Part shown: positions 53,707 to 63,420 of the stretch, piece by piece | Layout of the letters: each line of letters opens with the position of its first letter | Position numbering within the stretch: the first letter of the stretch is position 1 | NCBI RefSeq assembly: GCF_030865425.1 | Contig: NZ_JAVFCB010000005.1 | Coordinates: forward strand, 215,974 to 279,973 | Source of the DNA: Microbacterium capsulatum | Lineage (GTDB): Bacteria; Actinomycetota; Actinomycetes; Actinomycetales; Microbacteriaceae | DNA: 64,000 nucleotides | Direction of reading: 5' to 3' | Translations under genes and position numbers: made by a program | The notes under the pieces: generated by a model | The model's input: only the letters and a program-made list of their open reading frames with translations | Database searches by the model: none | What the model was told of the DNA's origin: nothing

Positions 53707-54597
53707 ATGGTTGCCGCCCGATTCGCCCTGCTGATCACCCCCGCCGAGTCCGCCGACGAGGAGCGGGCCGACTTCAGCGACAGCTTCCGCAGCATCGATC
53801 CGAACGCTCCCGCGCTCAGCGTGGGGGAGCTCAGCACGCAGCGCGGCGACGGCATCTTCGAGTCGATCGGGGTCGTGGACGGTCACGCCCAGGAGGTCGA
53901 GGCGCACCTGCAGCGCCTGGCCCACTCCGCCGCGCTGTGCGATCTGCCGACGCCGCACCGGGAGCAGTGGCGGCAGGCGACCGCGATCGCCGCGGCGGAG
54001 TGCGGGCCGGGGGAGTGGGTCATCAAGCTCATCCTCAGCCGCGGTGTGGAGAAGGGCCCGGCGCCGACCGCCTGGACCACCGCCGCCCCGGCCGCCGACT
54101 TCGAGAAGCCGCGCACGCAGGGGATCCGCGTCGTCACACTCGACCGCGGGTACGACAGCGGCGCCGCGGAGCGCTCGCCGTGGCTGCTGCTCGGCGCGAA
54201 GACCCTGTCCTACGCCGTGAACATGGCGGCTCTGCGCGAAGCGCACCGCCGCGGCGCCGACGACGCGATCTTCACCACGACCGACGGCGTCGTGCTGGAG
54301 GCGCCCACCGCGTCGCTGATCCTGCGCCTCGGCGACCGGTTCGTCACGCCGGCCCCGCGCGGCGGGATCCTGCAGGGCACCACGCAGATCAGCGTCTTCG
54401 CGCACCTCGAGGCCGAGGGCTTCGAGACCGCGTACCAGACGGTGCCCACGGCCGACCTGGCCCGCGCCGACGCCGCGTGGCTCGTCTCCAGCCTGCGCCT
54501 GGCCGCGCCGATCTCGGCGATCGACGAGACCGTGCTGTCGGTCGACACGGCGTTCACCGCCGGGCTGAACGCGTACCTCCTCGCGCCGCGCGACTGA
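53707..54597 (+). CDS. pabC: aminodeoxychorismate lyase-like class IV aminotransferase
   Basis: A 296-residue fold-type IV PLP enzyme. GDGIFESIGVVDG near residue 57 is the class IV opening, the PLP lysine is in LLLGAKTLSYAVNM, and the phosphate-binding segment is APRGGILQGTTQ. Actinobacterial relatives are named aminodeoxychorismate lyase, which forms p-aminobenzoate for folate; branched-chain or D-amino acid transaminase activity cannot be excluded. The ATG lies six bases after TAGGCT (53695-53700), so it is probably leaderless. Confidence 0.8.
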   Translation: MVAARFALLITPAESADEERADFSDSFRSIDPNAPALSVGELSTQRGDGIFESIGVVDGHAQEVEAHLQRLAHSAALCDLPTPHREQWRQATAIAAAECGPGEWVIKLILSRGVEKGPAPTAWTTAAPAADFEKPRTQGIRVVTLDRGYDSGAAERSPWLLLGAKTLSYAVNMAALREAHRRGADDAIFTTTDGVVLEAPTASLILRLGDRFVTPAPRGGILQGTTQISVFAHLEAEGFETAYQTVPTADLARADAAWLVSSLRLAAPISAIDETVLSVDTAFTAGLNAYLLAPRD

Positions 54598-54666
54598 GCG
54601 CCCGCGCGCCCAGTTGGCGCCCTCCGGGTTGGCTGACGCACTCCGGATCGGCTGGCGCCTCCGGGC

Positions 54667-54750
54667 CGGAAAACGGAGAGGGGATCACGCGGAACCCGGC
54701 GTGTCCGCCTTCGCGCGACGGCGACGCGCCGTGGGGCTCTCCGTTTTCCG
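54667..54750. repeat. GGAAAACGGAGAG hairpin element, copy A
   Basis: Perfect inverted repeat GGAAAACGGAGAG (54668-54680) / CTCTCCGTTTTCC (54737-54749), with an inner GGCGTGTC...GACGCGCC stem. Purine-rich tandem repeats (GAGGCAACGGGGAGA type) follow at once. It lies just past the 3' end of the DUF559 gene; copy B lies before its 5' end. Confidence 0.85.
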
Positions 54751-54817
54751 AGGCAACGAGGTCCGAGGCAACGGGGAGAGAGGCAACGGGGAGAGAGGGT
54801 GCGGGTGATCGGAGCGT

Positions 54818-55648
54818 TCAGGATGCGGCGCGGGCCAGCGCGGCGAGGATCGCGGCCTGCGCGACCGGCCAATGGTTCACGATGATGTCGTAGTCGAATC
54901 GCAGGGTCTCGTAGCCGAGCGACGCGGCAGCCGCGTCGCGGAGCAGATCCTTGTGGCGTTTGTCCGAGGCGTCGTGGTTCTCGCGCCCGTCGGCTTCGAT
55001 GATGAGTCGCGCGCCGATGACGAAGTCGACTTCGCCGACGCCGACGATCGTCACCTGGGTGCGCACCTCGATCCCGATGCGGTGCAGCCGGAGGCGGATC
55101 AGCGACTCCAGGCCGCTGTCCGCATCGGCGCGTGCGAAGGACACGAGCCGGCGCAGCCGGTGCGGGACGCGCCGGTACAGCCACCGCAGCCGTCCGGGGG
55201 CGAGCAGGCTCCGCCTCAGCGCGGACTCGAGCGCGGCGAAGAACGTCTCCTCATCCGCGCAGACGGCGAGCTGCAGCAGCACGACCTCGACGGGCGGGAG
55301 TCGGCCGACATCGACGTGGCCGTGGCTCCAGTGGATCCGGCATCCGTCCGTCCGGCCCCGCGGCGTCCCTGTCCGTCCCATCCAGACGTGCGGGACATCC
55401 GGGACCGTCAGTGTCCAGAGGCCGTGCAGAGCGGCCGCGTGGGCGCATCCGATCGTCCCGCCGTGCGCTGCGGCGTGCACGTGCTCGGGCGCGGTGTCGG
55501 GCAGGGCGTACACACCCTGGCGGGCTCGCACGACCTCGCCCGCTCTCACGGCGCGCGTCAGTTCGGATTCGCTCACGCCGAGCGACTTCAGCTCGGCCGT
55601 GCGCGCCATCCGTCCGAGCGTGAGGAGAATCGCGGCGGCGGAGAACAT
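54818..55648 (-). CDS. AbiEi-like winged helix plus DUF559 nuclease-like protein
   Basis: A 276-residue protein. The N-terminal part (about 20-90: LGVSESELTRAVRAGEVVRA, then RQGVYALP) resembles the antitoxin domain of AbiEi-type proteins. The C-terminal part (about 195-270) is a DUF559/Vsr-like nuclease fold with VGVGEVDFVIGARLIIEADG and RENHDASDKRHKDLLRDAA, carrying the Asp, Glu and Lys-type residues of PD-(D/E)XK enzymes. Such genes are common accessory genes in Microbacteriaceae; their role is unknown. No partner toxin is adjacent. It is bracketed by two copies of the same hairpin element. Confidence 0.8.
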   Translation of the reverse strand: MFSAAAILLTLGRMARTAELKSLGVSESELTRAVRAGEVVRARQGVYALPDTAPEHVHAAAHGGTIGCAHAAALHGLWTLTVPDVPHVWMGRTGTPRGRTDGCRIHWSHGHVDVGRLPPVEVVLLQLAVCADEETFFAALESALRRSLLAPGRLRWLYRRVPHRLRRLVSFARADADSGLESLIRLRLHRIGIEVRTQVTIVGVGEVDFVIGARLIIEADGRENHDASDKRHKDLLRDAAAASLGYETLRFDYDIIVNHWPVAQAAILAALARAAS

Positions 55649-55724
55649 CCCACGATCGTGGCGTCCGAGCGATGCCTCGCGGATCCGGATCCCGTAAGCC
55701 GTGCGAAACCGGCGCGGATCCGAC

Positions 55725-55749
55725 CCTGTGCAGGATCAACCATCGCCCG
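55725..55749. repeat. CCTGTGCAGGATC short repeat, copy 1
   Basis: CCTGTGCAGGATC, four bases, then ATCGCCCG. The same two blocks occur at 63346-63369 with three bases between them. It abuts hairpin copy B. Confidence 0.55.
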
Positions 55750-55830
55750 GAAAACGGAGAGCGTCCTCACGTGAGGCGGCGTGTCGGGCGGCGCTGGAGC
55801 GCGACGCGCCGAGAAGCTCTCGGTTTTCCC
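55748..55830. repeat. GGAAAACGGAGAG hairpin element, copy B
   Basis: GGAAAACGGAGAGC (55749-55762) pairs with GCTCTCGGTTTTCC (55816-55829) with one mismatch. It has the same inner GGCGTGTC...GACGCGCC blocks and the same orientation as copy A. Purine-rich tandem repeats (GGGGGAGGGACGA type) follow, as after copy A. Confidence 0.85.
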
Positions 55831-55898
55831 GGAGGGGGAGGGACGAGGGGGAGGGACGAGGGGACAAGGGGCGCGCCCGGTCGTTCAGCCCGCCTGGA

Positions 55899-56678
55899 TC
55901 ACCCGAAGCGGCCGGAGACGTAGTCCTCGGTGGCCTGCACGGACGGGGCCGTGAAGATCGTCGTGGTGTCGGCGTACTCGATGAGCTTGCCGGGCTTGCC
56001 GGCGCCGGCGATGTTGAAGAACGCGGTCTTGTCCGAGACGCGGGACGCCTGCTGCATGTTGTGCGTCACGATCACGATCGTGTACTCGGTCTTGAGCTCG
56101 TGGATGAGGTCTTCGACCGCGAGCGTCGAGATCGGGTCGAGGGCCGAGCACGGCTCGTCCATCAGGATCACGTCGGGGGCCACGGCGACCGTGCGGGCGA
56201 TGCACAGACGCTGCTGCTGGCCGCCGGACAGGCTCATGCCGGGCTTGTCGAGGCGGTCCTTGACCTCCTCCCAGAGGTTCGCGCCGCGCAGCGACTTCTC
56301 GACGATCGCGTCCTCGTCGGACCGCGCCAGCCTGCCGCCGTTGAGCTTGACGCCGGCGAGCACGTTCTCCCGGATCGACATCGTCGGGAACGGATTGGCG
56401 CGCTGGAAGACCATGCCCACCTGGCGGCGCACCAGAACCGGGTCGATGCCGGGCGCGTACAGGTCCTCGCCGTCGAGTTCGACCGATCCCTTGACGTGCG
56501 CACCCGGAATGACCTCGTGCATGCGGTTCAGCGTGCGGAGGAACGTTGACTTGCCGCATCCGGACGGGCCGATGAGAGCCGTCACGGTGCGCGGCTCGAT
56601 CTCGATGTTGACCCCTTCGACCGCGAGGAAATCGCTGTAGTAGACGTCGAGGTCTGTGACGTCGATGCGCTTGGACAT
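55899..56678 (-). CDS. pstB: phosphate ABC transporter ATP-binding protein
   Basis: A 259-residue ABC ATPase that drives phosphate import. Walker A is [18 protein letters not shown], the Q-loop is [15 protein letters not shown], the signature is [15 protein letters not shown], and Walker B is [16 protein letters not shown]. The switch His is in VTHNMQQA. This combination ([15 protein letters not shown]) is specific to PstB. Ribosome site AAGGAG. Last gene of pstSCAB; no phoU follows here. Confidence 0.97.
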   Translation of the reverse strand: MSKRIDVTDLDVYYSDFLAVEGVNIEIEPRTVTALIGPSGCGKSTFLRTLNRMHEVIPGAHVKGSVELDGEDLYAPGIDPVLVRRQVGMVFQRANPFPTMSIRENVLAGVKLNGGRLARSDEDAIVEKSLRGANLWEEVKDRLDKPGMSLSGGQQQRLCIARTVAVAPDVILMDEPCSALDPISTLAVEDLIHELKTEYTIVIVTHNMQQASRVSDKTAFFNIAGAGKPGKLIEYADTTTIFTAPSVQATEDYVSGRFG

Positions 56679-56698
56679 CGGAAACTCCTTCTGAGCGC

Positions 56699-57814
56699 CT
56701 AACGGCGCGCCTTCGGGGCGAACTTCGCTGCGATCAGACGGGCGACGAGGTTCAGGATGACGACGATGAAGATGAGCAGCAGCGCGGATCCCCACGCCTC
56801 CTGGTGGGACATGTCGGGCTGCGACTGGTCGGGGAACGCGTAGCCGGTGTACGACAGCACCGCGAGGGTGGACATCGGGCCGTTGAACGGGTTCGTGTTG
56901 ATCGCGTTCGTGTACCCGGCGGCGATGTAGATCGGGGCGGTCTCGCCGATCACGCGCGCGATCGCGAGCACCGCGGAGGTGACGAGGCCGCCAACGGCCG
57001 TGCGCAGCACGACCTTGAGGATCGTGCGCCACTTGGTCACGCCGAGCGCGTAGGACGCCTCGCGCAGCTCCATCGGAACGAGCTTGAGCATCTCCTCGCT
57101 CGAGCGCACCACGGTGGGGATCATCAGCACGGACAGCGCGACGGCCGCGGAGAAGCCGCTGAACGCCTTCGGCCCGACGATGAGGGCGAAAAGCGCGAAC
57201 GCGAACAGACCCGCCACGATCGACGGGATGCCGGTCATCACGTCAACGAGGAACGTGATCGTGCGCCGCATCGGGCTGGTCGGCTTCGAGTACTCGGTGA
57301 GCCAGACCGCGGTCAGCATGCCGATCGGCAGGGAGATGACGGTCGCGACGCCCGTGATGATCAGCGTGCCGACCAGCGCGGGCCCGGCGCCGGCGACCGT
57401 CGTGGTCACGAGGGTGTTCCAGTTGAACCCGCTCGTCTCGGCGCCGAAGATGAACCGCGGGGTGAGGGTCGTGATGCCCTGGGAGAAGACGGTCCACAGC
57501 AGGGAGACCAGCGGGATCAGCGCGAGGACGAACGCGCTCGCCACGAGCCCGCGCATGACGCGGTCGACGGCCTGGCGACGTCCCTCGGCGATCGCCGAGA
57601 GCACTGCGATCGCGAGGAGGTACACGACGGCGCTGACGATGAGCCAGCCGACGATGTTGAATCCGCCGTTGCCGGCGAGGAGGGCGAACACGGCCGCGAC
57701 GACCGCGAGGGCGCCGAGCAGCGTGTAGAGCTCGGAGTAGCGGGGCAGTCGCCCGGCGTGCAGCGACGACGAGGTCTTCGACGCCACGGGACGGGCGGTC
57801 GTCGTGGCGGTCAC
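56699..57814 (-). CDS. pstA: phosphate ABC transporter permease PstA
   Basis: A 371-residue permease. Two to three extra N-terminal helices (about 30-110) precede the six-helix core with the EAA loop [32 protein letters not shown] and TAPIYIAAG are typical for PstA. The GTG start overlaps the pstC stop by four bases, so translation is coupled. The first 25 residues are polar and variable. Confidence 0.95.
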   Translation of the reverse strand: MTATTTARPVASKTSSSLHAGRLPRYSELYTLLGALAVVAAVFALLAGNGGFNIVGWLIVSAVVYLLAIAVLSAIAEGRRQAVDRVMRGLVASAFVLALIPLVSLLWTVFSQGITTLTPRFIFGAETSGFNWNTLVTTTVAGAGPALVGTLIITGVATVISLPIGMLTAVWLTEYSKPTSPMRRTITFLVDVMTGIPSIVAGLFAFALFALIVGPKAFSGFSAAVALSVLMIPTVVRSSEEMLKLVPMELREASYALGVTKWRTILKVVLRTAVGGLVTSAVLAIARVIGETAPIYIAAGYTNAINTNPFNGPMSTLAVLSYTGYAFPDQSQPDMSHQEAWGSALLLIFIVVILNLVARLIAAKFAPKARR

Positions 57815-58851
57815 GCGGCCACCTCCTTCGTCTTCGGCGCCTTCGTGCGGCGCGTGCCGGGTGCGGAACGGGCGACGATCCAGCGGGCGACGAAGTTCAC
57901 GGCGAACGAGATCACGAACAGGGCGAGGCCCGTGGCGATGAGCGCCTGGCGCTGCAGCCCGTTGGATCCGCCGAACTGCAGGGCGATGTTCGCGGCGATG
58001 GTGCCGGGGTTGTCGTCGCCGATCATCACGAACGAGTAGATGAACTTGGGCGACACGATCATGGCGATGGCCATGGTCTCGCCGAGTGCACGGCCGAGGC
58101 CGAGCAGGACCGCGCTGATGACGCCGCTGCGGGCGTAGGGGAAGACGGCGAGGCGGATCATCTCCCAACGGGTGGCGCCGAGGGCCAGCGCGGCCTCCTC
58201 GTGCAGCTGCGGAGTCTGCAGGAAGATCTCGCGGCTGATCGACGTCATGATCGGGAGGATCATGACCGCGAGCACGATCGCGCCCGCGAGGATCGTGCCG
58301 CCCGCGGCCGAGGCGGTGCCGTGGAAGAAGGGCAGCCAGCTGAGGTTCTCGGCGGCGAACCTGTTGAACGGGATCAGGAACTGGCGCATCGTGTAGAGGC
58401 CCCAGAGGCCGAACACCACGGAGGGGACCGCCGCGAGCAGATCGATCACGTAGCCGAGGATCCCGGCCATGCGACGCGGCGCGTAGTGCGAGATGAACAG
58501 CGCGATGCCCAGGGCGACGGGTGCGCCGAAAAGCAGGGCGAGGAACGACGCCCAGATCGTGCCGAAGATCAGCGGGCCGACGTAGGTCCAGATGTTCGCG
58601 AATCCGACCGTGTTGCCCGCGGTCGGGTCCTTGATCTGGGTGTTGGTCGCCCAGTTGGCGGCGATCGCCGGGGCGGCCTGGATGATGAGGAAGATCGCGA
58701 CACCGGCGAGGATCACCATGATGAGCCAGGCGGCTCCGGTGCTCAGCCCGAGGAAGACGCGATCTCCCGCCTTGCCAGGGGAGGGGAGCACCGCGGCGGC
58801 GGCCGGGCCCTGGGGGGCCCGACCGCCGGCGGTCTCAGTGAGAGAACTCAT
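57811..58851 (-). CDS. pstC: phosphate ABC transporter permease PstC
   Basis: A 346-residue permease with six core helices. The EAA loop is LHEEAALALGATRWEMIRLA, and family phrases are AAVPSVVFGLWGLY and GRALGETMAIAMIV. It forms the channel with PstA. The start ATG lies 17 bases after pstS, with no promoter between. The N-terminal 28 residues are rich in Pro/Ala. Confidence 0.96.
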   Translation of the reverse strand: MSSLTETAGGRAPQGPAAAAVLPSPGKAGDRVFLGLSTGAAWLIMVILAGVAIFLIIQAAPAIAANWATNTQIKDPTAGNTVGFANIWTYVGPLIFGTIWASFLALLFGAPVALGIALFISHYAPRRMAGILGYVIDLLAAVPSVVFGLWGLYTMRQFLIPFNRFAAENLSWLPFFHGTASAAGGTILAGAIVLAVMILPIMTSISREIFLQTPQLHEEAALALGATRWEMIRLAVFPYARSGVISAVLLGLGRALGETMAIAMIVSPKFIYSFVMIGDDNPGTIAANIALQFGGSNGLQRQALIATGLALFVISFAVNFVARWIVARSAPGTRRTKAPKTKEVAA

Positions 58852-58868
58852 TCAGTGTCCGTTCGGAA

Positions 58869-59984
58869 TTACTTGACGGTCCCGAGGGTCGCCTGCACGC
58901 TGTCCAGCACGGACTGCGGGAGGGGAGCCGACCCGGCCTTCGCCGCGGCGACCTGCTGGCCGGTGGGCGTGGCGATGAACTTCAGGTACTCGATGGTCGC
59001 GGCGGAGCTGCCCGCGTTGGTGAACTTCAGCGGGATGATCGCGTAGGACAGGAGCGGGATCGGGTAGGCCGAGCTCTTGGCCTTGATCTTCGCGTAGTCG
59101 AACTTCATCGAGAGGTCGCCGGCGACGCCGTTCGAGGCGGTCGTGCCACCGGCGGTCAGCGCGTCCGCCACCGCGGTGTTCGAGAACGCGATGCCGTTGA
59201 CGGTCGCGGCGGAAACGCCCTTGACGAGCGCCGAGTGGTCGAGGTACCCGATGGAGCCGGGGACCGTGGACACCTCGGTCGCGACGGCTCCGCCGCCCTT
59301 CTGCGCGTCGACGCCCTTGATGTCCGCCGGGAAGGTGCCGCTGCCGGCCCAGGTCCAGTCGGTCGGGTCGGCGGCGTGCAGGAAGTTCGTGAAGTTGCTC
59401 GCGGTGCCCGACGAGTCGGAGCGGACGACCACGTTGATCTTGCCCGCGGCCAGCGCCTTGCCGCCGTTGTCGGCGGTGATGGCGGCGTCGGACCAGTCGG
59501 TGATCTTGCCCGAGAAGATCTTCGCGATCGTCGGGGTGGTCAGGTTGAGGGTCGCGCCGATGGAGGAGTTGTAGGCCACCGCCACGCCGTCGAGGTAGAT
59601 CGGCAGGTTGACCGCGCCGCCCGGGAACTTCGCCGCGGCAGAGGTGGTCTCGTCGGCCGACATCGGAGCGTCGGAGCCGGCGAAGTCGAGCGAGCCCGCG
59701 AGGAAGTTGGTGCGACCGCCGCCCGAGCCGAGCGTCTTGTCGTAGTTGACGGTGACGCCCTTGGCGAGCGAGGTGAACGCCGCGGTCCACGCGGTCTGCG
59801 CGTTGGCCTGGGCGGACGAGCCGCCCGCGGCGATGGTGCCCTTGACGGAGGCGTCGATCTTCGGGGCGTTCGCGGTCGAGGGGGAAGAAGACGGAGCGGT
59901 GCCGGGGTCCGACGAGCACCCGGCGAGGGCCAGGGCCGCGACGGCGGCGACGATGCCCAGCTGGGCTGCGCGAGAGATCTTCAC
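58869..59984 (-). CDS. pstS: phosphate-binding lipoprotein PstS
   Basis: A 371-residue periplasmic-type phosphate-binding protein. The signal peptide ends in a lipobox (ALALAGC), so it is tethered to the membrane exterior. Phosphate-contact regions are AAGGSSAQAN near residue 52, GSLDFAGSDAPMS, and VVRSDSSGTASNF. The GTG start gives the basic n-region KISR; a longer frame upstream is unlikely. It is first in pstSCAB and lies about 88 bases downstream of a PHO box. Confidence 0.95.
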   Translation of the reverse strand: MKISRAAQLGIVAAVAALALAGCSSDPGTAPSSSPSTANAPKIDASVKGTIAAGGSSAQANAQTAWTAAFTSLAKGVTVNYDKTLGSGGGRTNFLAGSLDFAGSDAPMSADETTSAAAKFPGGAVNLPIYLDGVAVAYNSSIGATLNLTTPTIAKIFSGKITDWSDAAITADNGGKALAAGKINVVVRSDSSGTASNFTNFLHAADPTDWTWAGSGTFPADIKGVDAQKGGGAVATEVSTVPGSIGYLDHSALVKGVSAATVNGIAFSNTAVADALTAGGTTASNGVAGDLSMKFDYAKIKAKSSAYPIPLLSYAIIPLKFTNAGSSAATIEYLKFIATPTGQQVAAAKAGSAPLPQSVLDSVQATLGTVK

Positions 59985-60071
59985 TGTGGATCCGTTCGAT
60001 CGTGGGTCAGGGTAGGGCCCGGTGCAGGGCACACAGCGACGCTAGGGCGAGCGGTTAACGAGACTCGCCCC

Positions 60072-60093
60072 TGGGGGTGAACGGAAGGTGAAC
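60072..60093 (-). promoter_or_regulatory. PHO box upstream of pstS
   Basis: On the minus strand two 11-base direct repeat units, GTTCACCTTCC and GTTCACCCCCA, stand head to tail, matching the actinobacterial PHO box that PhoP-type regulators bind. A weaker third unit may precede them. A -10 box TAGCGT (plus 60039-60044) puts the box about 40-61 bases before the start, a normal activator position. Confidence 0.85.
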
Positions 60094-60127
60094 GGAAGCT
60101 GGCGGAGTGCTGGGATCGCCTCTCGGA

Positions 60128-61135
60128 TCAGATCTTCGGGAGGTGCGTCTCGATCGAGATGATGCCGGATCCCGGGTTCGTGGCGCTCAGGTGAACGACG
60201 CTGAACGCGCCGACCTCGAGATTGGAGGCGCTGCCCAGGTAGGAGCCGTGCATCGTGCCCGTGGCGAGGGCGATCTCGCGGAGGATGTCGGGCAGGACGG
60301 GGCCGTGGCTGCACAGCACGGTGGGCTTGCCGGCGCGGACGCGCTTGCCGACGACCGTGCGCGGATCCGATTCGCCCTCGTCCCAGGAGTCCTGGCTCAG
60401 CAGCGTGGTCTTCGCGATCTTGAGCCCGAGGGAGGCGGCCAGCGGCTTGACGGTCTCGATGCAGCGGCGGGCGTCGCTCGACACGATCTTGCGCACACCG
60501 AAAGCCCGCAGCGGCCCGACGATCGCGTCGGCCTGCGCGCGGCCTCGGGGCGTGAGCGGCCGGGACGCGTCGGGGCCGGTCCACACCGCCCGGTTCGCGG
60601 CTTTCGCATGGCGCAGCACGATGATCGGGAAGGTGTGCAGTGCGCCGTCCGCGATGAGCCCCGCGAAGGCGTCCAGGATCTCCACATCCACCGGATAGCT
60701 GAGCCGGGTGCGCGCCTTCTTCAGGCTCACCCACTCGATCGCGGCGATCTCGCGGTTCGGCAGGAAGACCGATTCGCGGATCGCGTCCTCGGTCGCCTCG
60801 GCCGCCCAGTAGTGCACGATCTTCTGCTTGCGGTTCGCCATCGTGTACCGGGAGACGCCCACCGGCGCCCCCAGCGAGACCCGGATGCCGGTCTCCTCGA
60901 AGATCTCCCGCACCGCGGTCTCGGCGAGCATCTCGCCCGGGTCGACCTTGCCCTTGGGCAGGGTCACGTCCCGGTACTTGGTGCGGTGGATGAGCAGGAT
61001 CCGCACCTTGTCCTCCACGACGCGCCAGACGAGGCCGCCCGCCGCGTAGACCGCGCGATCGGGCCGGTCGGCGACGATCGTGGTCCCGCTCGTGTGCGCC
61101 GTCGCCGTGGAAGTGCCGGGGGACTCGGACGTCAT
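60128..61135 (-). CDS. mutT1: Nudix hydrolase fused to a histidine phosphatase (MutT1 type)
   Basis: A 335-residue two-domain protein. The Nudix box spans 62-84 ([23 protein letters not shown]). The C-terminal half is a histidine phosphatase domain with the catalytic LRHAKAANR (His176) and second His277 in CSHGPVLPD. The same fusion is MutT1 of mycobacteria, which removes 8-oxo-(d)GTP and cleaves diadenosine polyphosphates. The start overlaps the ppk stop (ATGA), the same ppk-mutT1 pairing as in mycobacteria. Confidence 0.92.
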   Translation of the reverse strand: MTSESPGTSTATAHTSGTTIVADRPDRAVYAAGGLVWRVVEDKVRILLIHRTKYRDVTLPKGKVDPGEMLAETAVREIFEETGIRVSLGAPVGVSRYTMANRKQKIVHYWAAEATEDAIRESVFLPNREIAAIEWVSLKKARTRLSYPVDVEILDAFAGLIADGALHTFPIIVLRHAKAANRAVWTGPDASRPLTPRGRAQADAIVGPLRAFGVRKIVSSDARRCIETVKPLAASLGLKIAKTTLLSQDSWDEGESDPRTVVGKRVRAGKPTVLCSHGPVLPDILREIALATGTMHGSYLGSASNLEVGAFSVVHLSATNPGSGIISIETHLPKI

Positions 61136-63297
61136 CGCACCGCCCGAGCCCGCCGGCGGTTCTGGATCTGCGTCATGGTCCTGTCCTGCAGATCCACGAG
61201 CGGAGCGCCGTCGGCGTCGAACGCATGCCGCGTCCATTCGCCGGCTTCTCCCAGGTGCCAGGAGGTCGTCCCCGGCGACATCGCGAGGTCGAAGAAGGCC
61301 AGCAGCTCCTCGACGTGGGCGGGATCCGCGACCCGGACGAGCGCCTCGACGCGGCGGTCGAGGTTGCGGTGCATCATGTCGGCGCTGCCGATGAACACCT
61401 GCGGGTCGCCGTCGTTGTGGAACGCGAAGATCCGGGAGTGCTCGAGGTAGCGGCCGAGGATCGAGCGCACGGTGATGTTGTCGGTGACGCCGGGCAGGTC
61501 CGCGCGCAGGCTGCAGATGCCGCGCACCCACACCTCGACGGGAACGCCGGCCATGCTGGCCCGGTACAGGCCGTCGATGATCTCCTCGTCGACCATCGAG
61601 TTCACCTTGATGCGGATGGACGACGGGCGGCCGGCGAGGGCGTTGCGCCGCTCCCGCTCGATGTGCCGCAGCAGCCCCTTGCGCAGGTGCAGCGGTGCGA
61701 CGAGGAGGCGCTTGAACTTCTTCTCGATGGCGTAGCCGCTGAGCTCGTTGAAGAGCCGGGTCAGGTCGCGCCCGACGAGCGGGTCGGCGGTGAACAACCC
61801 GAAGTCCTCGTAGATGCGACTGGTCTTCGGGTTGTAGTTGCCGGTGCCGACGTGCGAGTAGTGCCGCAGCACGCCCTCCTCCTCGCGGATCACGAGCGCG
61901 AGCTTGCAGTGCGTCTTCAGACCGACGAGGCCGTACACGACGTGCACGCCCGCCTTCTCCAGCTTGCGGGCCCAGACGATGTTGTTCGCCTCGTCGAAGC
62001 GGGCCTTGACCTCGACCAGCGCGAGCACCTGCTTGCCGGACTCGGCCGCGTCGATCAGTGACTGCACGATCGGGCTGTCGCCGGAGGTGCGGTACAGCGT
62101 CTGCTTGATGGCGAGGACATGCGGGTCCCGGGCCGCCTGGTCCAGGAACGCCTGCACGCTCGTCGCGAACGACTCGTAGGGGTGGTGCACGAGCACGTCG
62201 GCCTTGCGGATCGCCTGGAAGATGTCGCTGCGCTCGTTCGCGCCCGGCTTGAAGGCCAGCGCCGTGGTCGGCACGTGCGGCACGTAGTGCAGCTCGGGCC
62301 GCTCGATGCGGGACAGGTCGAACAGGCCGCGCAGGTCGAGCGGGCCGGGGAGGCGGTAGACCTCCTGGTCGGTGATGTCGAGCTCGGTGATCAGCAGGTC
62401 GAGCGTGACGTCGTCCATGTCGTCGGTGATCTCGAGGCGGATCGGCGGGCCGAAGCGGCGGCGGAGCAGCTCGGCCTCGAGCGCCTGGATGAGGTTCTCG
62501 GACTCGTCCTCCTCGATCTCCACGTCCTCGTTGCGGGTGAGCCGGAACGCGTGGTGGTCGAGCACCTCCATCCCCGGGAAGAGGTCGTCGAGGTGGTTCG
62601 CGATGAGCTCCTCGAGGCGGATGAAGCGCTGCGGCCCGTCCTGGCCGGGGACCTCGACGAAGCGGGGGAGCATGGGCGGCACCTTCAGGCGCGCGAACTC
62701 CTGCCGGCCCGTGCGGGCGTTGCGGATCCGGATCGCGAGGTTCAGCGACAGACCGGAGATGTACGGGAACGGGTGCGCCGGGTCGACCGCGAGCGGCATC
62801 AGCACCGGGAACACGTGGGACTGGAAGTAGTCGGTCAGCTCGGCCTTCGCCTCGCCGTCGAGGTCGTTCCAGTCCACGACCTCGATGCCCGAGGCGGCGA
62901 GCGTCGGGCGCACCAGCCCGGTCCACGCGGCGGCATGCCGCAGCTGCAGGGCGTGCGCGGCGGCGGAGATGTCGCCGAGCACGTCGGCCGGCGCCCGGCC
63001 CACGTTGGTCGGCACCGCCAGGCCCGTCACGATGCGCCGTTTCAGGCCGGCGACGCGCACCATGAAGAACTCGTCCAGGTTGCTCGCGAAGATCGCGAGG
63101 AAGTTCGCCCGTTCCAGCGCGGGCAGCGTGTCGTCCTCCGCGAGCTCGAGCACCCGCTGGTTGAACGTGAGCCAGCTCAGCTCGCGGTCGAGATAGCGGT
63201 TGTCGGGCAGCAGGGCGTCGTCGGACGAGATGAGCGCATCGAAGTCGTCGTCCTCGGCGTCGTCGAGACCGGAGTCTGCCAGTGCGGGATCGATCAT
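61132..63297 (-). CDS. ppk: polyphosphate kinase 1
   Basis: A 721-residue enzyme that polymerises the gamma-phosphate of ATP into polyphosphate. The N-terminal domain (about 33-140: [20 protein letters not shown] and [15 protein letters not shown]) is followed by the head domain and two PLD-like domains. The phosphohistidine is in [14 protein letters not shown], followed by [21 protein letters not shown]. The first 30 residues are acidic. The ATG lies six bases after TTAGAT, suggesting a leaderless mRNA. It is coupled to mutT1 downstream. No PHO box is seen before it. Confidence 0.96.
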   Translation of the reverse strand: MIDPALADSGLDDAEDDDFDALISSDDALLPDNRYLDRELSWLTFNQRVLELAEDDTLPALERANFLAIFASNLDEFFMVRVAGLKRRIVTGLAVPTNVGRAPADVLGDISAAAHALQLRHAAAWTGLVRPTLAASGIEVVDWNDLDGEAKAELTDYFQSHVFPVLMPLAVDPAHPFPYISGLSLNLAIRIRNARTGRQEFARLKVPPMLPRFVEVPGQDGPQRFIRLEELIANHLDDLFPGMEVLDHHAFRLTRNEDVEIEEDESENLIQALEAELLRRRFGPPIRLEITDDMDDVTLDLLITELDITDQEVYRLPGPLDLRGLFDLSRIERPELHYVPHVPTTALAFKPGANERSDIFQAIRKADVLVHHPYESFATSVQAFLDQAARDPHVLAIKQTLYRTSGDSPIVQSLIDAAESGKQVLALVEVKARFDEANNIVWARKLEKAGVHVVYGLVGLKTHCKLALVIREEEGVLRHYSHVGTGNYNPKTSRIYEDFGLFTADPLVGRDLTRLFNELSGYAIEKKFKRLLVAPLHLRKGLLRHIERERRNALAGRPSSIRIKVNSMVDEEIIDGLYRASMAGVPVEVWVRGICSLRADLPGVTDNITVRSILGRYLEHSRIFAFHNDGDPQVFIGSADMMHRNLDRRVEALVRVADPAHVEELLAFFDLAMSPGTTSWHLGEAGEWTRHAFDADGAPLVDLQDRTMTQIQNRRRARAVR

Positions 63298-63303
63298 GCG
63301 TAC

Positions 63304-63309
63304 ATCTAA
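63304..63309 (-). promoter_or_regulatory. -10 box (TTAGAT) of a leaderless ppk transcript
   Basis: Six bases (GTACGC) lie between this box and the ATG on the minus strand. Confidence 0.45.
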
Positions 63310-63342
63310 GCACCGGGCGATGACACGCGCGTGAACTCGTCG

Positions 63343-63369
63343 GATCCTGTGCAGGATCGATATCGCCCG
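63343..63369. repeat. CCTGTGCAGGATC short repeat, copy 2
   Basis: GATCCTG-TG-CAGGATC is a 16-base near-perfect palindrome followed by ATCGCCCG. Its core and tail match the copy at 55725. It lies between glnR and ppk. Confidence 0.55.
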
Positions 63370-63396
63370 CCGGATCGGGCCTGGTGAGGCGCCGGT

Positions 63397-63420
63397 TCAG
63401 TGCGAGCCTCAGTGCGAGCC
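63397..63420. repeat. 12-bp tandem duplication across the glnR stop codon
   Basis: TCAGTGCGAGCC is present twice, head to tail. On the coding strand it duplicates the last three codons and the stop (Gly-Ser-His-stop, Gly-Ser-His-stop). Confidence 0.85.

Noticed and set aside
54667..55830. Classical insertion sequence
   Set aside because: No transposase motif is encoded between the repeats; the enclosed gene is DUF559-like, and the repeats are each self-complementary and directly oriented rather than terminal inverted repeats of one unit.
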